Shown here in pieces: positions 17,289 to 26,519 of a stretch of DNA of 64,000 nucleotides (positions within the stretch are counted from its first letter, which is position 1; every line of letters starts with the position of its first letter). The position numbers and the translations under genes were made by a program. The DNA lies in NCBI RefSeq assembly GCF_021390435.2, contig NZ_JAJVCN010000003.1, forward strand, positions 1,741,501 through 1,805,500. Direction: 5' to 3'. The notes under the pieces are model-generated. The model was given only the letters and a program-made list of their open reading frames with translations, was not told where the DNA came from and did no database searches. This stretch comes from Kibdelosporangium philippinense. Its GTDB lineage: Bacteria; Actinomycetota; Actinomycetes; Mycobacteriales; Pseudonocardiaceae.

Positions 17289-17858
17289 TTACCTAACTGG
17301 CGGTTTGAGAGGTTTACCAACCAAGCGTTCACTTGATCCCGGCTCGCGATCAGGTAGCTCCCATTCGGGCAACGTCTTTGCCATTCGCACCGCGACTTCC
17401 GCGACAACCATTGAGCTTGATGCCTGATCTTCTGTGATGCTATTCGCACCGCCGACCACTCCGTGTTCCGTCAGGTCAACGTAGAACCCGGCCATGCGCA
17501 AGTAGAAATCACAGTCGGCGGCATAATCGTGATGCTCACCGTATACCTCGTCAAGATTGAAGATCTTCTCAGAAGCTTGTTGCACTGTGGCAATCATCTG
17601 CCGTGCAGCAATGGCCTTGTGGGCATGACTGGACAGGTCCTGACGTGTGATACCAGGAAGCCCAATGAGTTTCTGATGGCACAGCCACGCCTTGCCCGCT
17701 TCTTCCACTGCAAGAGTTGCCATGCCGTGCGCACCTGCCCACCTGCTGCCCAGATACAACAGTTGAGCGTCGTGCAGGAGACTGACTGCGTTTTGCACGG
17801 AAGCGTCTCGTAGCGCTACCAAGTCCTCACGCGTCATCTCCATTGCTGCATGGTCCAC
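17289..17858 (-). CDS. AbiV-type abortive infection protein
   Basis: A 189-residue all-helical protein with the AbiV family pattern: ALRDASVQNAVSLLHDAQLL (about 16-35) and TLAVEEAGKAWLCHQKL (about 48-64), where the EE.GKA motif is characteristic. AbiV of Lactococcus blocks phage protein synthesis, and actinobacterial relatives are annotated as abortive-infection proteins. The start could be GTG 17858, ATG 17843 or ATG 17837. It lies directly upstream of the disrupted HNH-like gene on the same strand and is cargo of the island. Whether it still protects alone is unknown. Confidence 0.72.
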   Translation of the reverse strand: MDHAAMEMTREDLVALRDASVQNAVSLLHDAQLLYLGSRWAGAHGMATLAVEEAGKAWLCHQKLIGLPGITRQDLSSHAHKAIAARQMIATVQQASEKIFNLDEVYGEHHDYAADCDFYLRMAGFYVDLTEHGVVGGANSITEDQASSSMVVAEVAVRMAKTLPEWELPDREPGSSERLVGKPLKPPVR

Positions 17859-18039
17859 TGTCTACCGCCCAGGCACACCCGCTTTTTGCCTTTCGGTTCT
17901 GTCTCAGACCAGTAACGTCTGATTGGCCCAACGCCGCATCCGCCGGTTCGTCCGTCACCTCACTCTCGGCGGGGTCCTACCTGGGTAAGCCGTTTCGCCT
18001 GCTGCTATCGCAAAGCTCGTCATTGACGAGATCTACCAC

Positions 18040-18066
18040 CGAGCCCCTGGTCACTGACCAGGGGCT
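18040..18066 (-). terminator. Terminator of the transfer operon
   Basis: Thirteen-bp perfect arms (GAGCCCCTGGTCA/TGACCAGGGGCTC) around one base, 37 bases after the last gene of the minus-strand operon. I see no gene in the rest of 17859-18102. Confidence 0.75.
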
Positions 18067-18102
18067 CACTTCTAGGCGACGGCAGTCTGTCGTGTGAACG
18101 GG

Positions 18103-18483
18103 TTACTTCTTCGGTACCTCCAGGCCGTAGATCGCCGCGACGGATCGTGCCCACGCTGGTGATCGTTGTGGAGCGTTCTTCAACTGTTCCTGAGCCCACT
18201 CCTCTGGAGTCGGCGCGGTGTCTGCCAGATTGCCTGGTTTGTTGGTTCGACGGCCCGTCGTACGCCGCTTGACTCGCCGTGTGCCACGCTCAGGGCGCCG
18301 CCGTACGGCGGTGCTCTGTCGGGGGTTGGGTATCGGGTGGGTGTCGGCCTCGTCGATCGCCTTATCGGTGCCCTGTCCGCAGTGGGTGTCGGTCGGTGTG
18401 GTGTGTCCATCGTCAGCGCTCCTGTGTGGGGTGTGGTCTGGTGTTGCGTGGTCGGTGTCTGGCCGGTCGTATGTGGCGCTCAT
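18103..18483 (-). CDS. Small basic protein, last gene of transfer operon
   Basis: A 126-residue protein of unknown family. The first half is Asp/His/Thr-rich and probably disordered, the middle is strongly basic (RRRPERGTRRVKRRTTGRR), and the C-terminus is a short conserved-looking segment TPEEWAQEQLKNAPQRSPAW. Its ATG overlaps the TraB stop (ATGA), so it is made with the translocase. A role as DNA-binding or accessory transfer protein is only a guess from composition and position. Confidence 0.55.
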   Translation of the reverse strand: MSATYDRPDTDHATPDHTPHRSADDGHTTPTDTHCGQGTDKAIDEADTHPIPNPRQSTAVRRRPERGTRRVKRRTTGRRTNKPGNLADTAPTPEEWAQEQLKNAPQRSPAWARSVAAIYGLEVPKK

Positions 18484-20888
18484 GGCGGCGTGCCGTCGGA
18501 CTCGCCTGGGGAACCGGGGATGTCACCGAGTGATGGCGGCCGAGTGCCGGATTCCGGGGTTTCTGCGGGTTTTCCGTGCGCGGCATTCGCCCTCCCCGTG
18601 CGAGGTTTTCCCACGTCAGGGCGGGGAGATCTGGTTAGGGAATAGGCGGGGAGAACTCCCCGCGTCCCTGTTGTCTCCCCGTCGCGCTCCCCGTCGTCGG
18701 GCAGGCTGCTGTCATCGCGGCGGGTGAGCGCGTCGGCGATGTCCTCGGCGCGGATGACCATCACGCCGTGCGACTTGCCGGGACGCACACCGTCGATGGC
18801 GAGCGTGGCGGTCAAGTCGCTGGGCGACCATCCTTCGTACTCGGCGGGGTTGTGTTCGGCGAGCCGGGAGAGCACCACTTGTGTCCGCACACGGCGTTCG
18901 CCGTGCATCACCAGGTTGATATCGGCGAGGTGATCGACCGGCGCGGCCTCGATCTCCAATCTGTGTGGCGCCTCAATGGCGCGGCCTGTCTCCTCCACCA
19001 GTGCCACGGCACGGGTGACGACCGGTGACACGTCGTCGATGCCGTCTTCAAACGGTATGTAGAAGGTGCGGACCAGTTCGAACGTGGCATCGGTGACGCC
19101 CACGGCGACGCAGGTTCCCCGATCGGTGTTCATGCGTAGGTCGGTCGCCCGGATACCGGCGCGATACTTTCCAGAGCCCAACAGCCCGTCGTTGGCGATC
19201 TGGTCGGCGACCGAGAACGCCACGCCACATGAGACGTTGCGGGTGATCTCACGCGGAATGCTGTCCTTTGTGGGCGATTGGGTGGCCAACAGCAAGACGA
19301 TGCCGTACTTGCGGCCTCGCTTGATCAACCGGATTGCCATCTCAGCGGCTTGTTTGCCGTACTTGGGATGTTGGAACAGTTCGTGGCATTCGTCGATCGC
19401 GCACACGATCGGGTGCAGGCCGAGACTGCGGTTGTCGGCCAATCTGCGCGACACTTTGGGCGGCCTACCCGGCTGCTGGCCGAGCACGCGCCCGCGTCGC
19501 TCCATCTCGTCCAACAGGTCGGAAAGTGCCTGCAACGCGGCCTCTGCTACCGCGTCGTCCATGCCCATCCGGTAGCGCATCAACCGGGGGGCGAAGGGCT
19601 CGAAGTCGGGGGCCTCGCCCATCACGTACACCCACAGTTCTGCTGTGGGATCCAGTGCCGCACCGAGCAGAATCGTTCGCAGGCAAGCAGATTTGCCCTG
19701 TCCTGGTCGACCGCCGATGAGCCAGTTCGCGCCGATCAACGGCGCATTGATCACCAGTCCACGTTGCGACAGTCCAAACGGGACCCCCTTGAACAGATCT
19801 ACTTGTCCGTCGTGCAGCAAGGGCCAGTCACCGGCGCCACCGTTCAAGGTGCCCTTGTCGGCTACCCACAGGTCGAGAATGCCGTCCTCATCGCCTTTGG
19901 TAGGCCAGGTCTCCAACGCGGCACGACCAAGATTCGCGGCGAGCTTCGGTCTTTGCGAGGCGACCATGTCGGCAGTCACGCCAAGTGGGAGCCGGACCTG
20001 TGCGTATGTGCCGTCTCCATCCTTGCGGGCCGGAACGGTATAGGCGAGTACACCTCCGTCCTTAAAGAACTGGTTGAGCGGGCTGATCCCCAAGTGTGCC
20101 AGCGCCTTTGAGATCATCCTTTCGTCGATCCATGAGTCAGCGTCATCTCGGTCCGGATGGACGAGCCACCCCACTCCAGGCGTCTTATCTCGACCCTCAA
20201 ACGCTGCTGCCACAAGGAGAAGGACCGGAAGCGTGTAGATCACGGCCGGCCCGGCCGCGGCGACGATCGTCCACACTGCATCAAGTCCGTTGTAGACACT
20301 CGCGAGCCATGGCCACATGTCACCGCGGGGAACCCAGGAGTCCAAGGCCCACAACACAATTACCACCGGAGCGAGCACACGAACTAGTACTACGATCCGG
20401 TGTAGACAGATGCCTACCTTGGCCCATCGAGCCTGCGAATCCGAACGGATCAACTCCTGGGCCGCGCGCCGTGCCTCGGCGTCCCCGGCAAGCCGGGCGC
20501 GTCGCGCGTCCGCCCGCAGATCCGCGTAGGTCGCCCACGTCCAGAACTTGACCAGCCACCGCCAATTGCCACGCAACACGAACCACACCAGCCGTGCCAC
20601 GTCCTGCGGGATCTTGCGCACGCGATACGCCGCCACCGACCGTACCCGCACCATCGGGCCGGACCGCCACAGCAGCACGGCCGCCATGACCAGCGACGCG
20701 AACGCGTGCCGCCACCGTCGCGCCCCCAGCGTACGCGGAGACCACGGCGGCCGAAGCCGGTTCGGTGCCCTGCCGGGGGCATCGTCGGTGACGAACTCGG
20801 CGTCATATACCTTCCGTTCCAGCTCCGCTCCCGACACGCCGTCATCCGGGGTGGGGATGGCGTTCATGGGCTTTTCGCGATCGTTCAC
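18480..20888 (-). CDS. traB: FtsK/SpoIIIE-type conjugal DNA translocase (TraB-like)
   Basis: An 802-residue membrane-linked ATPase. N-terminal membrane segments (about residues 40-60, 170-195 and 210-240) are followed by the FtsK motor domain: Walker A GGRPGQGKSACLRT, Walker B IVCAIDECHELF and a sensor segment LLLATQSPTKDSIPREI. The C-terminal 150 residues form a variable, partly winged-helix-like tail. Actinomycete TraB proteins of this type move double-stranded DNA between mycelia as hexamers. GTG 20888 overlaps the preceding stop and has GAGGAGG seven bases upstream, so it is preferred to more upstream starts. The motor is intact even though the gene before it is broken. Confidence 0.85.
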   Translation of the reverse strand: MNDREKPMNAIPTPDDGVSGAELERKVYDAEFVTDDAPGRAPNRLRPPWSPRTLGARRWRHAFASLVMAAVLLWRSGPMVRVRSVAAYRVRKIPQDVARLVWFVLRGNWRWLVKFWTWATYADLRADARRARLAGDAEARRAAQELIRSDSQARWAKVGICLHRIVVLVRVLAPVVIVLWALDSWVPRGDMWPWLASVYNGLDAVWTIVAAAGPAVIYTLPVLLLVAAAFEGRDKTPGVGWLVHPDRDDADSWIDERMISKALAHLGISPLNQFFKDGGVLAYTVPARKDGDGTYAQVRLPLGVTADMVASQRPKLAANLGRAALETWPTKGDEDGILDLWVADKGTLNGGAGDWPLLHDGQVDLFKGVPFGLSQRGLVINAPLIGANWLIGGRPGQGKSACLRTILLGAALDPTAELWVYVMGEAPDFEPFAPRLMRYRMGMDDAVAEAALQALSDLLDEMERRGRVLGQQPGRPPKVSRRLADNRSLGLHPIVCAIDECHELFQHPKYGKQAAEMAIRLIKRGRKYGIVLLLATQSPTKDSIPREITRNVSCGVAFSVADQIANDGLLGSGKYRAGIRATDLRMNTDRGTCVAVGVTDATFELVRTFYIPFEDGIDDVSPVVTRAVALVEETGRAIEAPHRLEIEAAPVDHLADINLVMHGERRVRTQVVLSRLAEHNPAEYEGWSPSDLTATLAIDGVRPGKSHGVMVIRAEDIADALTRRDDSSLPDDGERDGETTGTRGVLPAYSLTRSPRPDVGKPRTGRANAAHGKPAETPESGTRPPSLGDIPGSPGESDGTPP

Positions 20889-21346
20889 GGCCGCGCCTCC
20901 TCGCCCACGGCCGCATCGTCCCGGCCGTCGCGCGTCTCCGCGCTCATCTCGGCGGTGAGCGTCGCGGCCAACTTGGACGACAAGCCACGCGAACACCCGG
21001 TGACATGTCGGACCCATGCCGGGGTGATCTCCACCCCTGGCGACCAGGCACGACGCGCGATGGTGAGGTACTCGGCTGAGGAAGTGCGCCGAGTCTTGAC
21101 CGGTCGTGGCGGGTCGGCTGGTTCATGAACGCCCGTCGTGTCGGCTGTGTAGGTCGTGGGCGCCGTGAACGGTGTGCGTCGTGCGGTTGCTTCGGTGAAC
21201 GCCGCGTGTACCGCATCGGTCAGCTTGTCCCGCAGATCGGTCACCGCTTCGGCGGCGACGAACACCACCAGTGGCGGTACCGAGTGCAGCACGATGCCCG
21301 ACGCCGAACCGTCCGCATACGACGCCCACGTGTTCATCACGTACGT

Positions 21347-23065
21347 CCTGGATTCACCGTTGATCTTGGGTTGTGGTTGTGGTGGTGGGTGATTGTGGTG
21401 GTGGGCCGGTGGTGTGTGGTGTGGTCGTGTGGGAGTTGCTGGTCTGCCCAGCTTTTCCACTGTGGTCTTTCGGGTTGGGCCTGGTCAGGCGGGTGGTTAG
21501 GGGTCAGGCGGGGTGGGGTGGGGCGTGGATGGTGGTGAACAGGTGGGTGAAGTCGTGGGCCCAGGGCCAGTCTTGTGGTAGTCGCAGGGTGATGTGGCGG
21601 GCGGTGCGGGTGACGCGGGCGGCGATGGTGATCAACCGGCGGCGCAGGGTGGTCAGGCGTGTTCTGGCGTGGGCGGGGCCGGCCAGGGTTGCGGTGGCGC
21701 GCAGGAGGTTGTGGGTCAGGGCGGCCAGGGAGAGCCAGGCGGCGTTGGCGGCGAACAGTCCGGACGGGAAGTGGGCCAGCGGGCCGGCCGCGAGTTCGGC
21801 GAAGACGTGTTCGATCGCGCCGCTGCGTTGGTCGTGCAGACGCCAGGCGGTGGCCGTGTCGAAGCCGGCCGTGTCGGGCTCGGTGGTGGCGGGCCTGGTG
21901 GTGGCGGGCTTGGTGGTGGCGGGTGGGAGGTTGGTGAACACCGCGTGGTAGCGCCAGGCTGGGAACAACTCGCCCTGCTCGTCGCGGGTGGTGATCCGGG
22001 TCCGGCGGACCAGTAGCCGGGCGGTGGTTTTCTGGCCGGGGTTGACGGTCGGGTTGGTGAACGCGGTATGGCTGGTCTCGGCGATCTGGGCGGTGTGGAT
22101 CAGCTGCCCGGTGTGCGGGTCGAGGACCGGGTCGCGGTAGGTGTGCTGCTGCCAGGCGTGCTCGCTGATCGCGTCGATCGCCTCCCGGATCGCGGAATGT
22201 TGTGGGGCGGTGATGGAGAACCAGACCCCCTTCCCGCACCAGCATCGTGATCAATTCCCCGACATAGAACCCGGAATCGCCGCGTACCAGCAGCGGCCCG
22301 GTCGCGCCCGCGGCGCGGGCGGTGCCCAGCGCGCGCCGGGCCAGCGAGCTCACCGCGCGGCGGGTATCGGCGTTGCCACCCCGTAACCGGGTCGCCACGA
22401 TCACCGGCCTGCCCGCCGCTGTGGTCAGGGTCGCGGCCAGCGTGTTCAACCCCAACACCCCGGTATAGCCGAACGCGGCCCCGTCTTTGCCCCGCCCGTA
22501 GACCTGGCTGATTTTCGAGTCCAGATCCAGCAACCCCAACCGGTCGGCCCCCGCCAGCAGCGGCGTCAGCTCCGCCAAGCGGGCCAGCAGCCGGGCGGAG
22601 AGTTTCTCCAGCTGAGCGACATGACCCATGCTGAACCAGCGCAGAAACGTGCCCACAGTGGACGGTGCGCGGATCCCGGTGAACAACCCCGCCATCCCAC
22701 CATGCCGCAGCACATCCAGATCACTGATCGAGTCCGCGCCCGCGGCCATCCCGGCCACGATCGAGCTGATCTTCGCGCCCGCGTTCGCCCCCACCGAACC
22801 ACCCAGCCGGACCAGCTCACCGGCCAGATCCGACAACCCCGCGTCCTCGGCCAGCCGCATCACCGCCACCAGCCCCGCGTGCGACACCAATCCCGGATCG
22901 TCGAACCTCACCGACACCGCGCCACGCGTATGCGATGCTTTCACTCAGCAGATGCCCTCTCACTCGGACCGATATGTTTCTGTCACAAGAACAATCGTCC
23001 CAAGTCAGAGGGCATCTGCCCGTCCACGACACGACCAACCCACCAAGATCTTCGGTGAATCCAGG
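21347..23065 (-). mobile_element. IS1380-family element, copy 1
   Basis: A 1719-bp element with terminal repeats CCTGGATTCACCG..GATCTTGG at both ends (two central mismatches) and flanking TACGT (21342-21346, 23066-23070). It carries a single transposase gene, frameshifted. Inserted in the DUF2637 gene. Confidence 0.85.
21504..22944 (-). pseudogene. IS1380 transposase, frameshifted
   Basis: The first part (22944 to about 22230) reads a normal IS1380 transposase: VSHAGLVAVMRLAEDAG, DSISDLDVLRHGG, LLDLDSKISQVYG with the first Asp, and RGDSGFYVGEL with the second. At a run of five G (about 22226-22230) the frame shifts. The remainder, including AWRYHAVFTN and the Glu-containing IEHVFAELAAG, continues in another frame to 21504. 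One extra G, or two missing bases, explains it. Either the element is dead or this is a sequencing error in a homopolymer. Confidence 0.75.
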
Positions 23066-23450
23066 TACGTGGCCGCGAGCGTGAACCACTTCGCCCGCCG
23101 CACCCACGGCCCGGTCTGCACCTGGTATCGCGCGGTCACCTGCTCGGCCCGCAGGATCGCCAGCAGCACCACCGAAACCGTGGGATCCAGCAGCCATGCG
23201 GCCAACCATGGCAGCGACCAAGCCACCGAACCGGCGGCGGCGAAAGTCTGGACGTTGGTCATGGTGAACGCCAGACCGAGCACGATCCCCGCCCAGCACA
23301 ACCGGTCGACCTGTGTCCGCACCCGCTCAACCCGCAACGCCACCACATCGGGATGGGTCTGATAGGCGCGGACATCGGCTGCCTCGGCCGCGTCCCGCGC
23401 GAGCTTCTGCGCGCGAGGCACCGGCACGTGTTGCGTGTCGTAAGGAGTAG

Positions 23451-23786
23451 TCATCGGCGACCACCCCGGTGACGCGAAGTGTCCACAGTGGTCACAGTCA
23501 GCGCGCGGGTCAGGGCGTAAGACGCGAACAACGCCGGAAACCCCAACGCCGCAAGCAATAGCCACTTGTTGGATGCGGCGTACACGATCACGATCCACTG
23601 CACGCCGACGATCAGCGCGGCGGTGAACAGAACACGACCGGCCAGCGACAGCAGCCGGGCACCCGCCCGAGCGGCGGTAGCCGCAGCACGGGCACGGCGC
23701 ACGCGCGCCCGCCACAGCACGAACAGGAGAAGCAGGACGCCGACCCCTGCGACGATCTCGGTAGGCTTTAGGTTGATGGTGTTCAT
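23451..23786 (-). CDS. Small membrane protein of the transfer operon
   Basis: A 111-residue protein with three predicted membrane helices (VAGVGVLLLLFVLW, VLFTAALIVGVQWIVIVY and LLLAALGFPALFASYAL) and a basic loop RARVRRARAAATAAR. ATG 23786 overlaps the whiB stop and its own stop overlaps the DUF2637 start, both as ATGA. Size and position resemble plasmid-spread (Spd) proteins of Streptomyces elements, but no specific family is recognised. Confidence 0.6.
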   Translation of the reverse strand: MNTINLKPTEIVAGVGVLLLLFVLWRARVRRARAAATAARAGARLLSLAGRVLFTAALIVGVQWIVIVYAASNKWLLLAALGFPALFASYALTRALTVTTVDTSRHRGGRR

Positions 23787-24169
23787 CGTGCCGCGCCTCC
23801 CTCTGTGTCCTCGTCGGTCTCGGCGCGGTCGTCGGCTCGCTCGCCACGCTGACGCCAGTACCGGTACAGCGTTCGGCGGTCGTCCTCGGCCAACGCGCCC
23901 CACACTCCAGCCGTCTGCTCACCGGCCGTCCGCAATTCGAGTTCCAGGCACTCGTCCTGAACGGGGCAGCGGGCGCACAACCGCGCCGCCAACTCCCGAT
24001 CAGCCGTGTCGTTTCCTGTCCACGCGGGTGGGTCGCCGTAGGTGTACTCCCAGGCACATTCGCCCTGGTCGATCACAATCTCGGCGAGCACGTCACGTGG
24101 AACCCAACGCAGGCGATCAAGCCGCCATGCGATCGCAACCAGCCACCTGTCCAGATCGGGAGCCGTCAT
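23783..24169 (-). CDS. WhiB-like iron-sulfur regulator
   Basis: A 128-residue Wbl protein with four cysteines in WhiB spacing (GECAWEY, then LCARCPVQDEC), the turn motif GVWGAL and a basic C-terminal helix RRTLYRYWRQRGE. The family binds a [4Fe-4S] cluster and acts with the principal sigma factor as an oxygen- or NO-sensitive regulator. ATG 24169 has GGGAG six bases upstream and overlaps the stop of the excisionase-like gene. It probably controls transfer genes of the island. Confidence 0.85.
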   Translation of the reverse strand: MTAPDLDRWLVAIAWRLDRLRWVPRDVLAEIVIDQGECAWEYTYGDPPAWTGNDTADRELAARLCARCPVQDECLELELRTAGEQTAGVWGALAEDDRRTLYRYWRQRGERADDRAETDEDTEGGAAR

Positions 24170-24341
24170 GGCGCACTCCCGCCTGCGAGATGGGCAAGGG
24201 CATGTGCCGGGACGAGTACGCGATGCCGACGCCGCACGACCGGCAGGCGCCCAAGCCGGATAGCCCGGCACACACGCGAGTTCTCAACGCCGAGCAGCCA
24301 CGCAACCTCAGCGATGGACAGCAAGCATGATGCGCCGTTAG

Positions 24342-26062
24342 CCCTGAGTATTCATGGCGATCTTGATTCGGGCGCCGTGTCGGAACAGGGAAAAGTGCTC
24401 CTGAGCTGGGAAGATGAGGTTGCTAATGCCTGTTCTTACCCATGAAGCTCTGGAGCACTTTCGACGTGGATGTTACTGGGTGGTCGCGGGATCTGGCGGT
24501 AGAAGTCGGTGGGCGTGGCGTGGTCAGTCATGCCGGGACCGCGGCGGTGCGGTTGCTGGCCGACCGCACCGGGTTGACGGAAGGCTTGTCGCGGGCGATG
24601 GCGCGGCGTGGGTTCATGCCGGTGCATGACCGTGGCCGGGTGTTCGCCGACACCGCGGTGTTGATCGCTGACGGCGGGCGGGTCCTGTCGGATCTGGCTG
24701 TCCTGCGCGATCAGGCCGAACTGTTCGGGCCGGTCGCCTCAGATCCGACGTTGTGGCGCACGTTGGACGCGGTCGGTCAGGTGCAGCGCAACAAGATCGC
24801 CCGTGTGCGTGCCCGGATCCGCGAGCATGTGTGGTCGTTGATCGAGCGACGGCACGGCCGGATTCCGCCGTCGCGGGTGGCCGACCGTGATCTGGGCACG
24901 ACCGTGGTGGTCCGGTTGGATGGTTCGCTGGTGATCGCGCACTCGGACAAACAACTCGCCGCGGGAACCTACAAGGGCAGCTTCGGTCATCATCCGCTGC
25001 TGGCCATGTGTGACAACACCGGCGAATCGCTGGCCCTGTTGCTGCGCACAGGAAGCGCCGGATCCAACACGACAGCTGATCACCTCGAGGTCCTCGACGC
25101 CGCGATCGCCCAGATCCCGGCGAAACATCGAAGGAACCTTCTAGTCACCGTGGACGGCGCGGGCGCCTCCCACGGTCTCATCAAGTACATCACCGCGCTG
25201 AACGCCAAGCCAGGCAGGCAGGCGCACTACAGCGTCGGCTGGGAACTCGGTGCGCGGGAACGAGCCGCGATCGGCCGTGTCCCCGCGAAGGCATGGCAGG
25301 CAGTGCTCGATCACCACGGCGATCCTCGGCCGCTGGACAAAGCCGGCGTGGTGGAACTGACCGCGCTACTACGTCACCACCCCGACGGGGACCAACTGGA
25401 GAACTGGCCGGCCGATCTGCGGATCATCTGTCGTCGTGAGAAACCCCACCCCGGCGCACAGTTGTCCCTGTTCGAAGAAGCCGACGGCTGGCGCTACCAA
25501 CTGGTGGCCACCAACACCCCGGGCAGCGGTTCGGGCGCCACCGTCCAGTTCCTGGAAGCCCGTCACCGCCCGCACGCCCGAGTCGAGGACCACGTCCGCT
25601 GCGGCAAGCAAACCGGCCTCGGTCACCTGCCCTCCACCAAGATCGAGATCAACCGGGCCTGGTGTCTGGCCGCCACCATCGCCATCGACCTGCTCGCCTG
25701 GCTGCGCCTGCTCTGCCTTGAGGGCACCCTCGCCAAAGCCGAACCCAAAACCCTGCGCTACCGGCTACTGCACACCGCCGCCCGCATCGTCCGCGGCCAA
25801 CGCAAACGCAAGATCAAAATCCCGGAAACCTGGCCCTGGGCCGACCCTCTCGCCGCCTGCCTCCGGGCAGCGCTGGCCCTGCCACCACCAACTCGATGAC
25901 CCCTGTCCCTGCCCCTCGACCTGAAAGGCCCGCCCCCCAACCCGGCGCCCAGCCAACACCGGCGGCCGGGCTCGAACCCTGACCATCACCACACAGCAAC
26001 CAACTCAAGATCAACATCCGAACCGGCACAGGCGGACACGTCACCCACGTGAATGATCAAGG
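24342..26062 (+). mobile_element. IS1380-family element, copy 2
   Basis: A 1721-bp element. The left end CCCTGAGTATTCATGG and the complement of the right end CCTTGATCATTCACGT agree at 12 of 16 positions, and the flanking repeat is TTAG (24338-24341, 26063-26066), the 4-bp size usual for IS1380. It differs in sequence from copies 1 and 3. After the transposase (25899) the right 160 bases are non-coding. Confidence 0.8.
24442..25899 (+). CDS. IS1380 transposase, intact
   Basis: A 485-residue DDE transposase without frameshift. It has the N-terminal block GRGVVSHAGTAAVRLLADRTG, then the catalytic Asp in VVVRLDGSLVIAHSDK with YKGSFGHHPLLAMCDN, the second Asp in LVTVDGAGASHGL and the Glu in ARVEDHVRCGKQTG, ending WPWADPLAACLRAAL. 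Potentially active. Confidence 0.88.
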   Translation: MKLWSTFDVDVTGWSRDLAVEVGGRGVVSHAGTAAVRLLADRTGLTEGLSRAMARRGFMPVHDRGRVFADTAVLIADGGRVLSDLAVLRDQAELFGPVASDPTLWRTLDAVGQVQRNKIARVRARIREHVWSLIERRHGRIPPSRVADRDLGTTVVVRLDGSLVIAHSDKQLAAGTYKGSFGHHPLLAMCDNTGESLALLLRTGSAGSNTTADHLEVLDAAIAQIPAKHRRNLLVTVDGAGASHGLIKYITALNAKPGRQAHYSVGWELGARERAAIGRVPAKAWQAVLDHHGDPRPLDKAGVVELTALLRHHPDGDQLENWPADLRIICRREKPHPGAQLSLFEEADGWRYQLVATNTPGSGSGATVQFLEARHRPHARVEDHVRCGKQTGLGHLPSTKIEINRAWCLAATIAIDLLAWLRLLCLEGTLAKAEPKTLRYRLLHTAARIVRGQRKRKIKIPETWPWADPLAACLRAALALPPPTR

Positions 26063-26082
26063 TTAGAAGTGTTGCTCTTCAT

Positions 26083-26519
26083 GATTATTTGGTCCTTAAC
26101 TCTTAGCTTGCGACTCGCGGGTTTGCGGGTCGCTGCCTCAAGTAAGGCCGAAGCGCAGAGCACTAACTATATCGACTCAGGAATACAATATTTCGCGCCA
26201 GAATTAAGCCTGGTCAGAGCGGAGTTGCCACGCGTTTATATTCTGAGAAAGAATATTGAACGCTGACGATATTCTCACCGAGAATTTTCGGCCTATGACG
26301 GCCTTGAGGGTGTCGACCGCCGGACCCGGTCGCCTTAACATAGGTCGGACAGATCGGCCGACAACCTGCATAGCGCCAGCAACGCGACTCTTTCCCATGC
26401 GCCGCAATGGGTCAGGTCCGTCTACAGGGGACCTCTCGCGTGGGTGTACCCAGCGTCCAGAACCTGACAGGAGTGCCAGGCGATTCCCAACCTCGGAGCT
26501 GACCCGCGCGCAGCGCGGT
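26083..26519 (-). promoter_or_regulatory. Control region of the transfer operon with ATATTC repeats
   Basis: An AT-rich gap between the NUDIX stop and the native excisionase start. It holds three alternating hexamers: ATATTC (26238-26243), GAATAT (26251-26256) and ATATTC (26269-26274). They form nested inverted repeats next to a TATAAA-like element on the minus strand. The position, 160 bases ahead of the minus-strand operon, suits an operator for one of the island regulators. The GC-rich part 26290-26519 shows nothing I can name. Confidence 0.4.

Larger units (their letters stand above)
20885..23454 (-). pseudogene. DUF2637 transfer membrane protein gene split by IS1380
   Basis: Pieces 23454-23066 and 21341-20885 join in frame (282 codons) once IS1380 copy 1 and one TACGT repeat are removed, restoring FTLAATYVMNTWASYADG. 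The rebuilt protein has an N-terminal helical segment, four membrane segments (FTMTNVQTFAAAG, WLLDPTVSVVLLAIL and others) and a soluble tail, the DUF2637 pattern found beside TraB in many actinomycete elements. ATG 23454 overlaps the previous stop. As it stands both halves are truncated; because coupling into traB is disturbed, traB expression may also suffer. Confidence 0.8.
24166..26082 (-). pseudogene. Excisionase-like HTH gene interrupted by IS1380
   Basis: Pieces 26082-26063 and 24337-24166 join in frame (64 codons) when IS1380 copy 2 and one TTAG repeat are removed. The protein starts MKSNTSNGASCLLSIAEVAW and continues LLGVENSRVCRAIRLGRLP, the HTH_17/MerR-like winged helix of Xis proteins of actinomycete elements. 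Native ATG 26082 has AAGGA ten bases upstream. The remaining 3' part could be read from TTG 24324 as 52 residues containing nearly all of the HTH, so partial function is conceivable. It is coupled to whiB by ATGA. As an expected recombination directionality factor, its loss would hinder excision. Confidence 0.7.

Noticed and set aside
18166..18727. Overlapping plus-strand frames opposite the end of traB
   Set aside because: Low-complexity Arg/Val/Gly-rich translations antisense to coupled transfer genes; no support.
26069..26266. 65-codon frame on the plus strand right of IS1380 copy 2
   Set aside because: It runs through the promoter region of the minus-strand transfer operon, lacks a ribosome site and matches no family.
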